From positions 43,032-107,031 of the forward strand of contig USDX01000005.1 in assembly GCA_900553605.1 (NCBI GenBank): a DNA stretch of 64,000 nt, given 5' to 3'. Within the stretch, counting starts at the first letter, position 1; each line of letters opens with the position of its first letter. Below are positions 15,738 to 23,960 of the stretch, piece by piece. Source of the stretch: an uncultured Eggerthella sp. GTDB taxonomy: Bacteria > Actinomycetota > Coriobacteriia > Coriobacteriales > Eggerthellaceae. The notes below the pieces were generated by a model, which worked only from the letters and a program-made list of their open reading frames with translations, was not told the DNA's origin and ran no database searches. A program made the translations under genes and the position numbers.

Positions 15738-17678
15738 TTACGCTAAGCTTCTTTGGTCTCCCGATCGTTTCGTGATGCGCTTTTCGTCGAAGTATTCAAG
15801 AAGGGGAATAGCGTACTTGCGGCTTGTGCCCATCGCGTCTTTGAGCTCGGTTGCCGTGGCGCTCCCTTTTTCCTGGAGACATGCAACAGTTGCCTCCTGC
15901 AGTTGCTGCAGCGACTCTGCGGTAAAGCAGTAGGTTTTGTTCACACGCAATGCCCGTCCTTGTTTCTCAAGTGCCAAGAGTGCTTTGCGGCCTTGCGCTG
16001 CATCAAGCCCTGCTTCCTCAAAGACATCATCGACGGGAGGTGGGGTAGTGCCATGTGAGTGCAGCGCGGCGTAGAGGGAATCGGCTGCCTGTTTTTCCAA
16101 ATTGCGGGCTCCAGCTCCTGCCTTTGGATGGCTAATCTCGTTTTTCTCAAGGACAAGCTTTCCTGTTGCTATGGCTTCTTCCAGCAATGCCTTGAAGCAT
16201 TCGTCTGGCAGATGGCGTGGGTAGCGCTGCTTAAGGGCGTTGATTGCCATGCCGGTAGCAGCTGGCTTGTTTGCATGGAAAGCCGCCAGGATATTCTCCA
16301 TGGCCATGATGTGTCGTTGAACCGTGGTGCGCTTGGCCCAGAGTTCATGGCTTGCGCCCAATGATGCGTATTCAGGTCGTTTGGCTTTTTTGGCTTCCGA
16401 CTCAAGCAATTTGGCAATGTGCTCCACGGGGAGGTTGGCTATACGGGAAATTTCCTTTTCCGAAATGGGGATATCGTACGAATCGATAATCGCATGACAA
16501 ATAGCAAGATTGTCGCTTTCGGTTAAGGCAGCCAAAAGCGAGCGGTCCTCATCCTTCAGATTCGTTCGGTGATGCGGGATGCTGTTAAGGACGGTGCCGC
16601 CGCCAATGACGCGAACTGGCGAAAACGATCGAACGATAAAGCGGTCACTGCGTGAAATGGGCAAGGGCACGTCGAGGCGTATTTGCGCGAAGGCGGTTTG
16701 CCCCGGGGCAAGTTCACTGAGACCATCCATCAAAAGAAGACGCCCCGTTACTTCTCGGGTGCCATGGGCAATGTGCACGGTTGATCCGCTCTCAAATGGC
16801 TTTGCCTGCGTATTGGTTGCTGGCAGGTAGGTAAACTGAGCGTCAAAACGGTTGCTTGCCTCCAAGGTGCCTGGCGTTATCAGGAAATCACCAGGATCGA
16901 GGTCTTCCTTTTTAACGCCCACCAAATTCAGTGCGGTTCGGTTGCCGGCAAGGCTTTCTTGAACTTCGGATCCATGAACCTGCACTGATCTTACGCGCGT
17001 GAGGATGCCAGAAGGAACCACCTCAAGCTCCATGTCGGGCACGACAGACCCCTGCCATAGGGTTCCTGTTACAACCGTGCCTGCGCCCTTGATGGTGAAA
17101 ACGCGATCGATGGGAAGGCGGACGGGACCTTCCTTGGAGGTGCTTCTCAGTTTCTGCGCCTGATCTGCAAGAACACTCTTTAGCTCATCGAGCCCCTGTC
17201 CTGTTCGTGCGGAAACGGGAACAAGCGGAGCATCGGCAAAGGGCGTTCCTTCTAAGCCTACCCGCACTTCCTCGCTGACCAGTTCAATCCATTCTTCGTC
17301 TACAAGATCGCATTTGGTGAGGGCGATAACGCAATTGGTAATGCCGAGCAGCTGAAGGACTGCGGTGTGCTCGCGTGTTTGGGGCATGATCCCGTCATCT
17401 GCCGCTATGCACAGCAGAGCAAGGTCGATGCCCGAAGCGCCGGCGATCATTTGACGAACAAAGCGTTCGTGGCCCGGCACATCCACCACGCCAAGAAACG
17501 TTCCGTCGGGAAGGGGGAGGCGGGCAAACCCCAGTTCAATGGTGATTCCCCTACGCTTTTCTTCGGCAAGGCGGTCTGGGTCGGTACCGGTAAGCGCTTC
17601 GATCAATGTCGATTTGCCGTGATCGATATGGCCGGCAGTGCCGACGATAAGGGGGCTTTCGCTTTTGTGATGTGCCAT
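15738..17678 (-). CDS. selB: Selenocysteine-specific elongation factor SelB
   Basis: GTPase (646 aa) that carries Sec-tRNA to UGA codons by binding the SECIS hairpin. The N-terminal EF-Tu-like domain has GTAGHIDHGKSTL (P-loop), DVPGHERFV and TKCD. Beta-barrel domains follow to about residue 390, then C-terminal winged-helix repeats that bind SECIS RNA, ending with MGTSRKYAIPLLEYFDEKRI (near residue 630), typical of SelB. The frame begins at 17708, but ATG 17678 preceded by GGAG fits the family start. It lies 13 bases after selA and ahead of selC, so selA-selB-selC are one cluster. Confidence 0.95.
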   Translation of the reverse strand: MAHHKSESPLIVGTAGHIDHGKSTLIEALTGTDPDRLAEEKRRGITIELGFARLPLPDGTFLGVVDVPGHERFVRQMIAGASGIDLALLCIAADDGIMPQTREHTAVLQLLGITNCVIALTKCDLVDEEWIELVSEEVRVGLEGTPFADAPLVPVSARTGQGLDELKSVLADQAQKLRSTSKEGPVRLPIDRVFTIKGAGTVVTGTLWQGSVVPDMELEVVPSGILTRVRSVQVHGSEVQESLAGNRTALNLVGVKKEDLDPGDFLITPGTLEASNRFDAQFTYLPATNTQAKPFESGSTVHIAHGTREVTGRLLLMDGLSELAPGQTAFAQIRLDVPLPISRSDRFIVRSFSPVRVIGGGTVLNSIPHHRTNLKDEDRSLLAALTESDNLAICHAIIDSYDIPISEKEISRIANLPVEHIAKLLESEAKKAKRPEYASLGASHELWAKRTTVQRHIMAMENILAAFHANKPAATGMAINALKQRYPRHLPDECFKALLEEAIATGKLVLEKNEISHPKAGAGARNLEKQAADSLYAALHSHGTTPPPVDDVFEEAGLDAAQGRKALLALEKQGRALRVNKTYCFTAESLQQLQEATVACLQEKGSATATELKDAMGTSRKYAIPLLEYFDEKRITKRSGDQRSLA

Positions 17679-17691
17679 AAGGATCTCCAAA

Positions 17692-19134
17692 CTAATGTGA
17701 GCGAGCAAGGAAGTCCGCGAGTGCTGCGGCGATTTCTTCGATTTCTTCGTTGTTCATAAGAGTTCGTGCGTCAAAAAGCAGCTTCTCTCGGTTAATACGA
17801 GCTATGACGGGGGTGCGACGATTTTGGGCAAGGTAGGCGGCACACTCTTGTGCGCTCCAGCCCGAGGGTTCGATCTCAACCGCATAGGAGGGGATGTCGT
17901 ACATGGGAAGAGAGCCGCCTCCCGCACGCGCAATGCTTGTTACGACAGAGATACTGCATGATCCTTCGGGGACTGAAGCAGAAATTGCTTTGCGCAGTGA
18001 TTCTGCCTGCTCTTCTACTGTTTCGGCAGGCGCGGTGAGCATATGCAAGGTTGGTATATACTCGTGTGCCTTCTCGGGGTCGAGGTACAGGCGAAGGGTG
18101 GCTTCAAGTGCGGCGATGGTCATTTTGTCGAGGCGCAAAGCACGTGCTAACGGATTCTTCTTCAGGCGATCTATCAGGCATTTGTTGCCGACAATGATGC
18201 CTGCTTGTGGGCCGCCGAGCAGTTTGTCTCCCGAGAAGGAAACCAGATCGCAGCCTTCAAGCGCTTCAGTGACCGTGGGCTCCCCGTAGCCTTCGAGGCC
18301 TCGCAGTGGAAGGAGCATGCCAGAGCCAAGATCCTCATATACCAGAAGGTTATCTTCGCCAGTGCCGCTTCTGCGCTCGTTTTCACGAGCGGCGATCGCC
18401 TTCAACTCTTTTGCTTCTACCGATTCGGTAAAACCGATAAGGCGATAGTTGGAGGTATGAACCTTCAGCAGCATGGCGGTATCGGGTGTGATAGCGCGCT
18501 CGTAGTCGGAGGGGTGGGTTTTATTGGTGGTGCCCACTTCAACCATGTGCGCATTGGAGAAGTCCATAATATCGGGAATGCGGAACGAGCCGCCGATTTC
18601 GATGAGCTCGCCACGGGAGATGACTGCTTGACGGTTGCGGGCGAATTCGTTGAGTACCATCATCACGGCAGCGGCATTGTTGTTGACCGCAATTGCTGCT
18701 TCTGCTCCAGTCAGGGTGCAGATTAGCTCTTCGCAGTGGGAATGCCTGCTGCCGCGTTGCATGGTGACAAGATCGTATTCCAGCGTGGAGTAGCCCTTTG
18801 CGGCGTTTTCGACTGCCGTTACCGCTTGCGGTGCGAGGGCGCTTCGTCCCAGATTGGTATGGAGTATCACGCCTGAGGCATTGATCACCTGCTTGAGCGA
18901 GGGCTCGGCCTGCGCTTGCAAACGACGGAGCGTTCCGTTTGCTATCTCTTCTTCTGCGGGCGCCGAACTACCTTCGAGGATCATAGTGCGGGCTGCTTCA
19001 ACTTCCTTGCGAATGCAATCGACTACCAGTTCGTGGGGAAAGGCCTCCATTGGGATAGACCGAGAAAGCGTGGTGAGCACTTCGTCTACGGCAGGAAGGG
19101 CTCGCAGGGCTTTGAGCTGGAGTTCTGTTGGCAT
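17692..19134 (-). CDS. selA: L-seryl-tRNA(Sec) selenium transferase
   Basis: PLP enzyme (480 aa) converting Ser-tRNA-Sec to Sec-tRNA-Sec using selenophosphate from SelD. The N-terminus LRALPAVDEVL, the mid segment INASGVILHTNLGRSALAP, and the PLP-lysine region SFSGDKLLGGPQAGIIVG (about residues 289-306) are diagnostic. A TTG at 19143 could add three residues; the ATG at 19134 with AGAGG upstream is preferred. selB begins 13 bases after its stop. Confidence 0.95.
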   Translation of the reverse strand: MPTELQLKALRALPAVDEVLTTLSRSIPMEAFPHELVVDCIRKEVEAARTMILEGSSAPAEEEIANGTLRRLQAQAEPSLKQVINASGVILHTNLGRSALAPQAVTAVENAAKGYSTLEYDLVTMQRGSRHSHCEELICTLTGAEAAIAVNNNAAAVMMVLNEFARNRQAVISRGELIEIGGSFRIPDIMDFSNAHMVEVGTTNKTHPSDYERAITPDTAMLLKVHTSNYRLIGFTESVEAKELKAIAARENERRSGTGEDNLLVYEDLGSGMLLPLRGLEGYGEPTVTEALEGCDLVSFSGDKLLGGPQAGIIVGNKCLIDRLKKNPLARALRLDKMTIAALEATLRLYLDPEKAHEYIPTLHMLTAPAETVEEQAESLRKAISASVPEGSCSISVVTSIARAGGGSLPMYDIPSYAVEIEPSGWSAQECAAYLAQNRRTPVIARINREKLLFDARTLMNNEEIEEIAAALADFLARSH

Positions 19135-19535
19135 AGTTTGCAACCTCTTCTGTGTCTGATCGGTTCAAACCCAAATGTCGGGAGTGTATTCAAGCGCACA
19201 TTATAAGAAGCTTCGTATTTAAAGGGCTTGCTTTTCCCATTAGTGGGCAATTTGAGGCACTGAAGTGAAAAGTTAGTGTGACAATCGCACGTCAATGGGT
19301 ATAATCAGCGCGGCAAAAGCATGATGTTCAGCTGTTTTCTGCCTATGAGCTGGCCACGATGTGTTTGCCGTCGCTGCCCGATCGGGCCTTTGCTGCGCTT
19401 GATTCTGTCCCAAGCGCCATCTTTTCTGCATCCCCGCCCGCGTGGTGGGCTTCCTGTTGTGTCGGGCAAACTGTGCCATTCCCCAATGCGGCATTAGCAG
19501 TTTTGCCCCTTCCCCCCTCAATGAAGGAGACTTGC
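19135..19535. promoter_or_regulatory. Divergent selA / yedE control region with long yedE leader
   Basis: A good promoter for yedE is visible: -35 GTGACA (19278-19283), 16 bases, -10 TATAAT (19300-19305). This leaves a leader of over 220 bases before the yedE GTG, containing the perfect palindrome GCCCGATCGGGC (19376-19387). A 19-base stretch (19256-19274) just before the promoter is identical to 14961-14979. No known selenium-responsive RNA was recognised. Confidence 0.5.
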
Positions 19536-20597
19536 GTGAACTCTGAGACTAAAGAACGAGTAATTCTCGTTGCATGCGGCGTTGTTGCTGCTGCCGTTGC
19601 TATCATGCTCGCATCGAACGGCAATCCGGGCAACATGGCAATTTGCATCGCCTGTTTTGTTCGTGATACCGCTGGCGCCATGAAGCTGCAGACCAACGAA
19701 ACGGTGCAGTACCTGCGCCCCGAAATCATTGGCATCATTGTTGGCGCTTGCGTTATGGCATTTGCAAACAAGGAATTCAAGGCAACAGCTGGTTCTTCCC
19801 CCTTTACCCGCTTTGTCCTTGGCTTTGTAATGATGATTGGCTGCCTGATCTTCCTGGGTTGCCCCCTGCGCATGGTTCTGCGTATGGCGGGCGGCGACCT
19901 TAACGCCTGGGTTGCCCTTATTGGCTTTGCCGCTGGTATCGGTGTTGGCGTTCTGTTCCTGAAAAAAGGCTTTTCGCTGGGCCGCGCTGAAGCGGTAAAG
20001 AAGGCAGAAGGTCTTGCTCTCCCCGTTATCGTTATCGCCGTGTTCATCTTGAGCATTACCACCACTGTGTTTGCCGTTTCCCAGTCGGGTCCTGGCAGCA
20101 TGCATGCCCCAGTTGTTCTTTCCATCATCGGCGGTATTGCTTTTGGCGTTATCGCTCAGCGCACGCGCCTTTGCTTCGCCGGCGGCCTGCGTGACACCTT
20201 CCTGGTACGTGATGGTTGGGGCTTGGTTGTAATCGGTATCCTGTTTGCCGGCGTGCTCATTTACAACCTTGCTTCTGGGCATTTCAACCTTAGCTTCGCC
20301 GATCAGCCCATCGCTCATACCGATGCTCTTTGGAACATTTTGGGTATGTTTGTTGTGGGCTTCAGCGCTACGCTTTTGGGCGGCTGTCCTCTGCGTCAGA
20401 TGGTATTGGCTGGCTCTGGTTCCGGCGATTCCGCTGTAACGTTTATCGGACTTCTGGTTGGAGCGGCATTTGCCCACAACTTCGGTATTGCCTCTAGCCC
20501 CAAGGGCGTAACCGAGGCTGGTCAGATTGCCACCGTAGTTTGCATCGTCGTATTGTTCGTCATTGCCGCTGTTAACCTTAAGCGTGCACGTTCATAA
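19536..20597 (+). CDS. yedE: YedE family selenium/sulfur transporter
   Basis: 353 aa membrane protein with about ten transmembrane segments. The paired motifs LIFLGCPLRMVLRMAGGD (about residues 107-124) and LLGGCPLRQMVLAGSGSGD (about residues 284-302) are the duplicated 'GCPLR' Cys motif of the YeeE/YedE family, with a further Cys in RTRLCFAGGLRD. YedE proteins are associated with selenium metabolism, presumably importing a selenium or thiosulfate-like species. The open frame starts at 19359, but GTG 19536 sits five bases after AAGGAGA. First gene of a same-strand run ending at 27239. Confidence 0.85.
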   Translation: MNSETKERVILVACGVVAAAVAIMLASNGNPGNMAICIACFVRDTAGAMKLQTNETVQYLRPEIIGIIVGACVMAFANKEFKATAGSSPFTRFVLGFVMMIGCLIFLGCPLRMVLRMAGGDLNAWVALIGFAAGIGVGVLFLKKGFSLGRAEAVKKAEGLALPVIVIAVFILSITTTVFAVSQSGPGSMHAPVVLSIIGGIAFGVIAQRTRLCFAGGLRDTFLVRDGWGLVVIGILFAGVLIYNLASGHFNLSFADQPIAHTDALWNILGMFVVGFSATLLGGCPLRQMVLAGSGSGDSAVTFIGLLVGAAFAHNFGIASSPKGVTEAGQIATVVCIVVLFVIAAVNLKRARS

Positions 20598-20608
20598 AGG
20601 AGCTCAAT

Positions 20609-20815
20609 ATGGTTACCGTAGACGCAAAGGGTTTGTTTTGCCCTGAACCATTAATGATGACCCAGGATGCCCTTAAAAAGAATCCTGACGAGCAGGTGGT
20701 TGTAGAGGTTGATAGCGCATCTCCGCGCGACAATATCCTGCGTCTTGCTCGTCGCAAGAAACTGAATGCCACTGTTGATGAAAAAGATGGTGTGTTCACC
20801 ATTACTATCGGCTAA
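20609..20815 (+). CDS. TusA/SirA-like sulfur or selenium carrier
   Basis: 68 aa TusA-fold protein with the active motif GLFCPEPLM (Cys at about residue 11), which accepts persulfide or possibly perselenide and passes it on. It starts 11 bases after yedE with AAAGGAG upstream. The yedE-tusA pair is a frequent selenium-metabolism arrangement; here the full-length TusA-DsrE protein YedF is encoded separately at 26365. Confidence 0.85.
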   Translation: MVTVDAKGLFCPEPLMMTQDALKKNPDEQVVVEVDSASPRDNILRLARRKKLNATVDEKDGVFTITIG

Positions 20816-20833
20816 CGTTTCGTAGCTTTGTTT

Positions 20834-20882
20834 GCCCCGATCAGCGCCTTGTTTCCAAGGAGAGTCTGGTCGGGGCTTTTTT
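20834..20882 (+). terminator. Terminator after the tusA-like gene
   Basis: GCCCCGATCAG pairs with CTGGTCGGGGC (with wobble) around a 27-base loop, followed by TTTTTTA. The reductase operon downstream probably has its own promoter. Confidence 0.75.
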
Positions 20883-21288
20883 ATGCAAATGAAAATGGAT
20901 TAAGGCTGAGCGTATTGCAGCGCGTTTGTCGTCTTGGGTCTACCGTAGGCGCTTTTCCTCAGGGGGAAACGGGGCATCGAGCTATAGTTTGAGGTATCGA
21001 GGGTAATCGGACGCCTGTGGCTCATTCTGCGTTTTCGCCATCGTAACTGTTCCGTTTGCCCGTTAATTTCGCCCTAAGTCAAACAAAGGGCGGCGTTCGC
21101 GTGTCTGCGACGCGTTCGCGCTTCTGCACTGTTGAGTGGCGGTAGTTATGTGCGTGCATGTTAGGTTTTGCCCGAAGCCATGTGCACCTGTTCGCTGCTC
21201 ATGTTCACACACCAAAAGAAAGAGCGAGGCAACTGGCATGCCCAATAGGGGGCTGGCAGTGTTTGCCCTCGCACGAAGGGAGCAACTA
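20883..21288. other. 406-base gap before the double-cubane reductase gene
   Basis: No credible gene. An in-frame extension of the reductase frame to 21136 lacks family sequence. A hairpin with arms GCGAGG (21223-21228) and CCTCGC (21267-21272) lies just before the Shine-Dalgarno site, and a promoter must lie further upstream, but no clear -35/-10 pair stands out. Confidence 0.4.
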
Positions 21289-22563
21289 ATGGCAGATAAT
21301 CATGAAATGTGGAAGAACCTGGGCATGGATCTCGAAACGCACGATCAGCTCTGTGCTGTTCTTCCCACCGCATTTGGCGATGTGTATTTGAGTCAGGAAA
21401 ACCGCCCAGAGGGAATGGCATTTTACGATTTCGTCGTTTCAGACATTCACGGTATCCGACCTGCTGAGCTCATGGAGCTTCAAAAGGCGGGCGGCAAGGT
21501 GTTCGGCACCTTTTGCGTGTATGTCCCCGATGAGGTGGTAATTGCATGCGGCGGCGCTGTTACCGGTTTGTGCGGCGGCTCGCAGTTCTGGGTTCCCGAG
21601 GGTGAAAAGGTGTTGCCTGCTGATACCTGCCCGCTGGTCAAGGCTTCATTGGGTGCACATTTTGGCAAGACCTGCCCCTATTTCAGCGTTGCCGATATGT
21701 ATGTGGGTGAAACCACCTGTGACGCTAAGAAGAAGGCGTATGAAATCCTGGGCGCTGACAAGCAGACCTACGTTATGGACATGCCTCAGATGAAGCGCGC
21801 CAAGGACATTGAGAAATGGACGGGTGAAATCGCTGAGTTTGCTCGCGAGGTTGAGCGCGTGACTGGCAATGAACTTACCGCTGAAAAACTTGCCGATGCC
21901 ATCAAGGTTGTTAATGCCAAGCGTCGTGCTTTGGCGCGTGTTTTTGCGGCTACCAAGAACACGGACTGCATTCCTATTTCCGGTAAGGATCGCCTGCTCA
22001 TGACCCAGATCGCGTTCTTCGACGATCCAGAGCGCTGTGCTCAGAAGGCAAACGAGCTTGCCGACGAGCTCGAGCAGCGCATTGCCGATGGGGTAAGCGT
22101 ATTCCCCGAGGGTACCAAGCGCATTTTGATCACCGGCACGCCCATGGCTATTCCCAATTGGAAGCTCCATCATGTTATTGAGACCAGCGGTGCAGCTGTG
22201 GTTTGCGAGGAAATGTGTACGGGAACGCGCTATTTCGAGCATTTGGTTGACGAAACCCAAACCACTATCGAGGGTCAGTTCCAGGCTATTTCCGAGCGCT
22301 ATATGAAGAACAACTGCGCTTGCTTCACGCCTAACACCGGTCGAATCGACGACATTATCCGTCTGGCGCGTGAGTACCAGGTTGATGGTGTTATCGATGC
22401 CAACCTGAAGTTCTGCACCACCTACAATGTGGAGAAGTCCTCGGTCGCTGCTGCTCTCGAGGCAGAAGGCATTCCTTGCCTTGATTTGGAAACCGACTAT
22501 ACCGATAACGATGCTGAACAGCTGCGTACGCGTATCCAGGCATTTGTCGAGATGCTTGGCTAG
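21289..22563 (+). CDS. Double-cubane-cluster anaerobic reductase (2-hydroxyacyl-CoA dehydratase family)
   Basis: 424 aa member of the HgdB/FldB superfamily, closest in style to E. coli YjiM and the double-cubane cluster protein DCCP, which reduces small molecules at an [Fe8S9] cluster using ATP-driven electrons. Cysteines lie in FGTFCVYVPDEVVIACGG, ADTCPLVKAS, GKTCPYFS, CEEMCTG, NNCACF and KFCTTYN, the expected cluster region. It is a single-chain homologue, unlike two-subunit dehydratases. ATG 21289 follows AAGGGAG. The activase gene begins 63 bases downstream. The physiological substrate is unknown; the selenium-gene context is the only hint. Confidence 0.85.
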   Translation: MADNHEMWKNLGMDLETHDQLCAVLPTAFGDVYLSQENRPEGMAFYDFVVSDIHGIRPAELMELQKAGGKVFGTFCVYVPDEVVIACGGAVTGLCGGSQFWVPEGEKVLPADTCPLVKASLGAHFGKTCPYFSVADMYVGETTCDAKKKAYEILGADKQTYVMDMPQMKRAKDIEKWTGEIAEFAREVERVTGNELTAEKLADAIKVVNAKRRALARVFAATKNTDCIPISGKDRLLMTQIAFFDDPERCAQKANELADELEQRIADGVSVFPEGTKRILITGTPMAIPNWKLHHVIETSGAAVVCEEMCTGTRYFEHLVDETQTTIEGQFQAISERYMKNNCACFTPNTGRIDDIIRLAREYQVDGVIDANLKFCTTYNVEKSSVAAALEAEGIPCLDLETDYTDNDAEQLRTRIQAFVEMLG

Positions 22564-22626
22564 TTAAGTCCTTGCCGGGTGGGGTCTCGTGTCCACCCGG
22601 CTTTTATTTGAGCAGAAAGGGAGATC

Positions 22627-23385
22627 ATGCTGGGGATCGGAATCGACATCGGTTCAACGGCAACGAAGGTTGCCGCCGTAGATGAGCGGGGTACCGTTGT
22701 CGACTCGTGGATGCATCCAACTGGATTCAGTAGCGTCGAGGCGGCTACGACGGCCAGGGCGCACTTCGAAGAAGTGGGTTTGCTTGTCCGGGAGCATTCC
22801 GTGGTTGCCACAGGATACGGTCGCAACGCAGTTTCTTATGCCGACAAGGTGGTAACTGAAATCACGTGCCACGGAAAAGGTGCTGCCTGTCTTTTCGGCC
22901 CCGATGGGGTGGTGATAGACGTTGGCGGTCAAGACACAAAGGTTATTTGGCTATCCGATGGCGTGGTAAAGAAGTTCCTGATGAACGATAAATGCGCTGC
23001 GGGGACGGGCCGTTTTTTGGAGATCATGGCCGATAGGCTTGCGGTAAGTCAGCTTGAATTGGCCGATTTGGCACGCATCGGTAAGCCCACCACGATTTCG
23101 AGCATGTGCACGGTGTTCGCTGAGAGCGAAGTTATTTCCCTTGTTGGAAGGGGAGAACCCCGTGAGAATATTGCTCGCGGAGTAATCGATTCTGTTGTTG
23201 GCCGCGTTGCCGCTATGGCGTCGGGAGCAAAAGGGATGCCCGTTTACCTTACCGGCGGTCTTTGCGCTAATGAGTTTATTGTCGAGTGCCTTTCTTCTGC
23301 TCTCGGCACCACGGTGAAAACCTGCCCCGAAGCGCGCTATGCCGGTGCTATTGGGGCCGCTCGTATTGCGGCTGGTGTTGCGTAA
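22627..23385 (+). CDS. 2-hydroxyacyl-CoA dehydratase-type activase (BadF/HgdC ATPase)
   Basis: 252 aa ASKHA-fold ATPase that injects electrons into the partner reductase when ATP is hydrolysed. Seen: phosphate loop GIGIDIGSTATKVA (residues 3-16), DVGGQDTKVI (98-107), and the two cluster cysteines C123 (NDKCAAGTGRF) and C161 (SSMCTVFAESEV) that hold a [4Fe-4S] cluster between two subunits. Resembles YjiL. The stop overlaps the next start (TAATG), so it is translationally coupled to the DUF3343 gene. Confidence 0.9.
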   Translation: MLGIGIDIGSTATKVAAVDERGTVVDSWMHPTGFSSVEAATTARAHFEEVGLLVREHSVVATGYGRNAVSYADKVVTEITCHGKGAACLFGPDGVVIDVGGQDTKVIWLSDGVVKKFLMNDKCAAGTGRFLEIMADRLAVSQLELADLARIGKPTTISSMCTVFAESEVISLVGRGEPRENIARGVIDSVVGRVAAMASGAKGMPVYLTGGLCANEFIVECLSSALGTTVKTCPEARYAGAIGAARIAAGVA

Positions 23386-23648
23386 TGCCAGCGAAGGATG
23401 CGTGTTACGTGCTTGTACGCACGAGTACCGAGGCTTTTGATTTGTACGAACGCATAAGGGATGCAGGTGTGCCTGCGCGGGTGGCTCCCGCCCCTCATGG
23501 TATGCAGGCGTGTTGCGGAACTTCCGTGATGCTCGATCCTGCCGATGTGGATCGTGCGCGTGCTGTTATTGATGAGGCTCCGTATCCCATTGAACGGATT
23601 GTTCGTGTTGCGGGTGCGGTCGACCCATCACGTGACAAGTTCTGTTAA
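23385..23648 (+). CDS. DUF3343 protein, putative selenium/sulfur carrier (1 of 3)
   Basis: 87 aa protein. DUF3343 proteins are small predicted Se/S carriers found beside YedF-type genes. Recognised by the pattern 'F.S...A...E..L...G....L.P.P..I...CG' with Cys pair in GMQACCGTSVML (about residues 41-52). Starts on the A shared with the activase stop codon, showing tight coupling to the double-cubane system. Ends with CysC-terminal DKFC. Function is inferred from family and context. Confidence 0.7.
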   Translation: MPAKDACYVLVRTSTEAFDLYERIRDAGVPARVAPAPHGMQACCGTSVMLDPADVDRARAVIDEAPYPIERIVRVAGAVDPSRDKFC

Positions 23649-23747
23649 GGGGTGCCTATTGATGCCGCTGATGTTCTCACCGTTTCCTGGGCGGAACTTA
23701 CCGCTTTGAATGGTTAGGGTGATGTCTTGTGGGGTAGGGTTGTTTTC

Positions 23748-23960
23748 ATGATCATTGTTGCTTTCCATACCACGGCTGACGCATTCGGGTTTGAAGAAAT
23801 AGCCAAGCGCTACGGCCTTGAAGGTCGTTTGGGCACTATCCCGCGGAGCATTTCGGCTGGTTGCGGTTTTGCCTGGCTTGTCGAACAGGGCTCTAGGGAA
23901 AATCTTCAGCGATTCATCATCCAGCAGGGACTTGAGTGCGAAGGGATATACGAACAATGA
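23748..23960 (+). CDS. DUF3343 protein, putative selenium/sulfur carrier (2 of 3)
   Basis: 70 aa DUF3343-like protein, IIVAFHTTADAFGFEEIAKR at the start and the conserved RSISAGCGFAW (Cys at about residue 44). An in-frame TTG at 23727 would add seven residues; ATG 23748 is preferred. Its TGA overlaps the next ATG (ATGA), so the glycosyltransferase is co-translated with it. Confidence 0.68.
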   Translation: MIIVAFHTTADAFGFEEIAKRYGLEGRLGTIPRSISAGCGFAWLVEQGSRENLQRFIIQQGLECEGIYEQ

